From contig JAPYMA010000272.1 in the NCBI GenBank assembly GCA_035041965.1, positions 1-64,000 of the forward strand: a stretch of DNA of 64,000 nt, given 5' to 3'. Below are positions 60,501 through 64,000 of the stretch, piece by piece. The notes beneath the pieces were generated by a model. It ran no database searches and was not told the origin of the DNA. It was given only the letters and a program-made list of their open reading frames with translations. Each line of letters starts with the position of its first letter. Positions within the stretch are counted from its first letter, which is position 1. The DNA comes from Anisakis pegreffii (taxonomy: Eukaryota; Nematoda; Chromadorea; Rhabditida; Anisakidae). A program made the position numbers and the translations under genes.

Positions 60501-63500
60501 TTCTGGTAGTGCATTTCATGCAACTCAGCATTTCGCATAACGCTATTCAGTGGTATCTCATCAAAAGCCATCGATTTCGGTACTTGATCATCCGCATTCG
60601 GTTGATACAGAGTAGAATATGGTGCTGGCGCTGACGAATCAAGAGTGTTGCTTGTGGCTTCTCGAGCCAATCCTACCGAGGCAGCACCTTGCATTTTCAT
60701 CGCTTGTCGTTCCATGTCTTCACGAATGAATCGCTCAATTTCATCCTCATCTTCCCACGGTGTCCCTCTGATCGCATTATTCAAATTCGGTTGATTAGCA
60801 ATATGCTGCAATCGATAGTGAATCGCCTGTTTGCTTGTTCGATTGCCATTATTTTGGTTTCGTGCATTATTATGGATATCTGTTTTAAAAGCAGAGATTC
60901 TCGAGGATTCTGCGAGGAACTTAGGCTCATAAAGATCTGAGCCTGATATTGGGAACCGACACGGTTGGAAATGAGGTAATTCAAAACAGTTGGAAATGGG
61001 GTAATCCACAAAATTTCATACCGAAATGCCATATCCCTAATTAAACGAACTAACGAAAATGTTGCACTTGCTAAAGGATATTCAAATGCCTAAATATTTG
61101 AATATTGCAGTGATTTATCAAAATGCTGCTGCAATCCAACCTGAGCACGATTTTTAAAAAGACAACAAAGACCCACGAAGAAGAGCATATAGGATAATTA
61201 GGAAGGAGAAAATTATTGAGCCTACATTACTGCATATAACTGAACTAATCATGCACGCGCATTACCTAAGAAATGAATTGAAAAAGAAATTGGAACGAAC
61301 TTTGAAAAAATCAGTCATCTGCCTATGAGCCGCAACGAATAACAGTCACAATTTGTAGCAATTACCTTACACGCATGAATGAAGGCAAAATGAAGAACAA
61401 TGTATTATTTTCACAACACAAGAAAAGTGCTTTTCATGAAAATGAAATTGTACACCAAATTGAGCAACAGATCGATAGAAACAAAAAATGTACAAGGCAC
61501 ACAACTGGAAATGATTCCACTTCATATGCAAAATTGAACAAGGCACGGAAGAATGACGAATTCACAACAGCTGACAACCATACTGACAATTTCCTTCGAA
61601 AACAATGCAAGTTTTTCCTCTTTCAATCAGATCATGCACTATTTCGCTTATCGATTCTTGCAAAATTAACACTAACTTATTCCAGAATACAAAAGAACAG
61701 TCTGAAGCAATCACTTACCTCATTTGCACTCTGCAGATTAGGATCTGCTCCAGCTTCAGGAGCTGGTATAGCCGCTGCGTTCACTGGCTGATTTCCAGTT
61801 GATGATATTTGTGCATCCTTCAAATTCGTCATTTTGGATAGATTGATCGGTATTTCACTAAGCATACCCAAACAGTAAAAAAATGCAACGTTCATAAGTA
61901 ACAATAACGGATACAAGTAATGACGATCACAGACGATCGAGGCAGTAAAATGAACTCGAATTCACTCGGCAAAAATTGCATTACTTTAACGCTCAAAAAA
62001 CTGGTAAAATATCCATCCATTTATGATTTTTCTTCAAACCTAATTGGACCTATCAACCGATATAAGTGGACTGCGAAAGCATTTCACAGCTTGCGGAACC
62101 CGGTGCCAAGCTCATCGTAATATGAAAGTATTTGGATGTTTAGAACCGAGCTTGAGTGAAGCAAGCAAGCGATAATATAACTTCCAAAACATACTCGGTT
62201 AACATTTTGCGCGTTGTTGGACGCTGTTAACTGGGGATCCTCCTTTCCGTCGATCACATTCTTAACATTTCCACTAACTGGCACTTGAACAGATTCACCA
62301 TTCGTAGACTGGCCTCCATCAACGTTAGCTCCACCGATTGTTTGATGCGAGTTTGCAGGAAGCGACTGTCCGCTAGTTTGCTGATTAGCATTATGAGTGA
62401 CCGTTTGACCTTGTTGACCTATCGACTGATTATCTACTTTGTTGGGCACTTGCTGATCGCTACCGCCGGCCCGTTGGTTAATACTGCCCGGCAATGGCTG
62501 AGCACCCATTGGCTTTACTTCAGGATTTACTGGCTGTGGAACGCTTTCTGGTTGAGAGGCAGCTCCGGGCACAGGTTGCTCAATGACTGTTTTAGGCGAA
62601 TCTGGCGTGATTGGCTGCACATTTGTTGCCTGGAAAGTTCCTTCGGGTACCGGTTGGCCACCAGATGGCTGAAGGTTATCTCCAGGCAGCGGTTGACCTC
62701 TCGCTGGTTGAGGAACACCACCGGATATCGACTGACCACCCGATGATGGTGGGTTGCCCTGGGGAGCTCTTTGAGCTCCCGCTGGTTGTTGAACGTTTCT
62801 GAGCGCTGGTCTAGCACCAGCATGCTGAGAGTTATCTGCGGGAAGTTGTTGACCACTGGCCATTTGAGGTGTATCGCCAGGCATCGCTCCAGCTTCTGAC
62901 GGTACTGCTTGGAGCGTCTTTGCCGTGGTTGGAAGTGCTGCAGCTACACCAGCTTCAGATTGACTATTCGTTGCTTGAGGTTGTGCCACTGGTTTGGGTA
63001 GTTGAGGTTGTTGAGGTGCAGGTGCTGGTTGTGTTGGCACTTTTGCGGCGTCATTTGATAACGGCTGCGATGAGGTGGTAATGTCAGGAGGTGGATTATT
63101 TCTTATTTGCTGTGTTTGTGACGGTGGTAATTGAGCCTTCAAAAACAACATCGGAACATAATCATACATCTCCTAAGTGCTCACTGATCATTAATCAACA
63201 AATCTCTTCGTATTTTCACATGGGGCTTTCCCTAAATTCCGCTTCTGGTTCCAAAAAAATTGAAATCGAAATTGAGCGTTCGGTCTTTTTAATCTGCTTG
63301 GCAACTAGCTTCTCCAAAAGGATCTTTGCCCAAACCAGACAGTATCCATTTCAATGGTTATGCGATCTCAGAAATAGTAAAAACTCTGGCTCACAGAACT
63401 TGACCAATCTGACGGTACCATCAATTTTCGAAACCCTTCCGATGCATTTCTCGTCGTTGGCTGTTGAGTAAAAGCACCACTCTTACGCTCAGCAATATTA

Positions 63501-63793
63501 ATAACAGTAGAACGATCTGGCTTTAGAACTATCCGCTTGGCTACTATTCATTTACACTCAGCAAATTGTAAACAAATAAACTATTAAAAAGCTCTTTCGT
63601 GTGGATTGAACCTTGTTTGCAAAATGAAAGAAATCTAATGAACCGCTTACAGTGGGTGGTGGTGGTGGCAGTGCTTGATTTTGTTGATGATTTTCAAATG
63701 CGTGTGCATATTCCATACCATCATGTGAATGTCCATGACTATGAGCATGAGCATGGTTGTGAGAGTGACCATGTGAGTGAGCCTGCCGCAATG
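49753..63793 (-). CDS. TANGO1/cTAGE5-family ER exit site protein, multi-exon, 5' end outside the window
   Basis: Family role: TANGO1 (MIA3) and cTAGE5 (MIA2) sit at ER exit sites and couple luminal cargo to the COPII coat through membrane anchors, coiled coils and a Sec23-binding proline-rich tail. Exons in transcript order, all with AG acceptor and GT donor: 63651-63793, 62195-63136, 61719-61817, 59630-60805, 59155-59234, 58067-58288, 55724-56144, 55113-55264, 54616-54737, 54372-54504, 53912-54079, 53312-53510, 52604-52847, 52265-52430, 51949-52068, 51706-51813, 51330-51539, 50838-51038, 50081-50336, 49753-49787. Phases agree at every junction except 59155/58288. The chain has over 1600 residues. 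The family call rests on architecture (disordered luminal part, hydrophobic anchor, long coiled coil, PPP-rich tail), not on an alignment. The start, and any SH3 domain, would lie beyond the right edge. Confidence 0.7.
51706..54737 (-). CDS. TANGO1-like gene: coiled-coil exons
   Basis: Eight short exons with fully consistent phases encode nearly continuous heptad-rich helix: LLRVEAEKGRG, CDQLEESNERLRKECEDAKK, MLTEQIAEMQSTMESAREKN, ALQSETVQLSEMIEELNRAK, then a Gly/Trp/acidic break (GSGGWSDVGDFDIE at 52.8 kb), RLRAQLKRLEIDLDQTR, LELAELEANERKKETEAKES, LTEKLRDEIDKWQTEVRHLQ and ELKRLRAENNRLETRHFHEM. The break divides the coil in two, as the CC1 and CC2 regions are divided in vertebrate TANGO1. In that family CC1 recruits membranes and tethers, and CC2 binds cTAGE5; those roles are inferred here. 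Confidence 0.65.
54234..54252 (+). other. Strong G-quadruplex motif in an intron
   Basis: GGGGGAGGGGGAGGGTGGG: four G runs with single-base loops, on the strand opposite the transcript, in the intron between exons 54372-54504 and 53912-54079. Confidence 0.65.
55113..59234 (-). CDS. TANGO1-like gene: membrane-anchor exons
   Basis: 59155-59234 encodes a hydrophobic span (STFHVIVITMFSVLCGVFMF) ended by YRY. 58067-58288 is Lys/Glu/Ser-rich (PRKHSEDGENRKDKNN). 55724-56144 is Pro/Ser-rich, opens GYCVKGDCDR and ends with an amphipathic stretch (WLSKMISLFRYALPAAM). 55113-55264 holds a second hydrophobic span (VVVTLLVPVFLIIHLVRILL) directly followed by the first coiled-coil residues (LTAVRERDEQIK). 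TANGO1 has one membrane-spanning and one partly inserted helix just before the cytosolic coil; the second span fits that place best. The donor of 59155-59234 (phase 2) does not match the phase 0 acceptor at 58288, so a small exon may be missing or a weak donor at 59144 is used. Confidence 0.55.
56938..57120 (+). CDS. Possible nested exon or relic on the opposite strand
   Basis: Inside an intron of the TANGO1-like gene, an acceptor-like CCGTTGCAG opens a frame to TAA with coding-like content: VNDKKRSVIYYDPSNAPILI, then SIFKLETYASVNEKKKL and VHFCWDKLL. The KK..VIYYD pattern recalls the central strand of Ulp1-type (C48) cysteine proteases, which occur in some transposons, but no catalytic residues are visible in this short piece. 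It may be a transposon fragment or chance. Confidence 0.25.
   Translation: MNDKKRSVIYYDPSNAPILIRDLVWSIFKLETYASVNEKKKLCLSDVHFCWDKLLHPTKL
57972..57998 (+). repeat. A tract and (CAA)n microsatellite
   Basis: A9 followed by about five CAA units, in the intron of the TANGO1-like gene just before exon 58067-58288. Confidence 0.7.
58704..58761. ncRNA. Near-perfect 24-bp stem-loop in an intron
   Basis: The two 24-base arms (58704-58727 and 58738-58761) are complementary with two mismatches around a 10-base loop. GTCAACCAA opens the 5' arm and CTTTGCAAT closes it; the flanking T and A add one more pair. It lies in the intron between exons 59155-59234 and 58067-58288. The stem is short for an animal miRNA precursor but close to the limit. 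A tiny palindromic element is the alternative. No known miRNA was recognised. Confidence 0.4.
59630..63793 (-). CDS. TANGO1-like gene: N-terminal, low-complexity exons
   Basis: Four exons of the same gene. 63651-63793 encodes a His-rich run (HSHGHSHNHAHAHSHGHSH) ending in five prolines. 62195-63136 (314 codons) is Gln/Pro/Gly-rich with loose repeats of the type GQPLPGDNLQPSGGQPVPEG. 61719-61817 is a 33-codon Ala/Pro-rich linker. 59630-60805 (392 codons) starts HIANQPNLNN, contains an acidic helix (WEDEDEIERFIREDMERQ) and is otherwise Ser/Pro/Gln-rich. The start of the last exon was chosen at 60805 because its acceptor (CGATTGCAG) keeps phase 0; acceptors at 60879 and 60942 would shift the frame. 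These parts are probably luminal and disordered, as in the family. Confidence 0.6.
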
Positions 63794-64000
63794 CTGGAAT
63801 TTGGAGCAAACAAGTATTTTCAACTGTCCTAGGCAAGCAATAATGAACAGTGCACAGCAAGACATATATATTCAATTCCTTTCCACGACTAGTTTACATG
63901 TCACAGAATGAAGCATTAAATGAGACAGGCAGAAAGAAAGAATGACTGAATGGATCAGCTGGTACAGCTAGTCAATCATGTTAAATAAGCAAGAAGCGGC
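63794..64000. other. Right edge, upstream intron of the TANGO1-like gene
   Basis: The exon at 63651-63793 begins in phase 1 after TTCCAG, so at least one more exon lies to the right. A short frame here reading MSCCALFIIACLGQL looks like a signal peptide but is in another phase and has no donor. Confidence 0.4.

Noticed and set aside
62285..62746. 153-aa plus-strand frame antisense to the Pro/Gln-rich exon
   Set aside because: Shadow of the real minus-strand exon; repeated Trp/Leu/Arg content reflects the complement of Pro/Gln codons.

Overview
This looks like eukaryotic, AT-rich nuclear DNA from an invertebrate, most likely a nematode. The reasons are short exons separated by mostly small introns, acceptors of the TTTTCAG or TTTNAAG type, scattered satellite-like repeats and the absence of any bacterial gene organisation. 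No rRNA and no intact tRNA was found, so the lineage call is an inference. Most long open frames in the left 30 kb look like chance frames or repeat relics.

Layout. 1-10 kb: repeat-rich. It holds a 323-bp tandem duplication, a large imperfect inverted repeat (about 1.80-2.93 kb) around a GC-rich, hairpin-filled loop, three related short hairpins, a 399-bp direct repeat followed by its own exact inverted copy (4.64-5.63 kb), and two copies of a short element with CAGGGTCAT terminal inverted repeats. 10-32 kb: almost gene-free, rich in A and C on the + strand over long stretches, with a 372-bp tandem repeat and many C-rich boxes that could form G-quadruplexes on the - strand. GC-richer patches bound it: a minus-strand ORF at 12.3-12.7 kb, and a promoter plus first-exon candidate at 32.5-32.7 kb. 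32-49 kb: isolated exon-like segments, mostly on the - strand. These include a three- or four-exon gene at 41.07-42.63 kb, a cysteine-containing secreted-type locus at 45.7-48.7 kb, a decayed retrotransposon gag-like relic at 44.6-45.7 kb, a tRNA-Phe-derived sequence and a long hairpin at 39.8 kb.

49.75-63.8 kb: one well-supported multi-exon gene on the - strand, cut at its 5' end by the window edge or close to it. Nineteen of twenty exons join with consistent splice phases. The protein runs: His-rich segment, long Pro/Gln/Ser-rich region, two hydrophobic segments, a coiled coil spread over many exons, and a proline-rich C-terminal tail with PPP motifs. That is the architecture of the TANGO1/cTAGE5 (MIA3/MIA2) family, which organises ER exit sites for large cargo such as collagen.

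The TANGO1-like gene is the only locus whose pathway can be named. The others are described from what is visible. Candidate new items are the 1.3-3.5 kb foldback element, the direct-plus-inverted repeat at 4.6-5.6 kb, the hairpins at 39.8 and 58.7 kb, and the C-rich satellite field.
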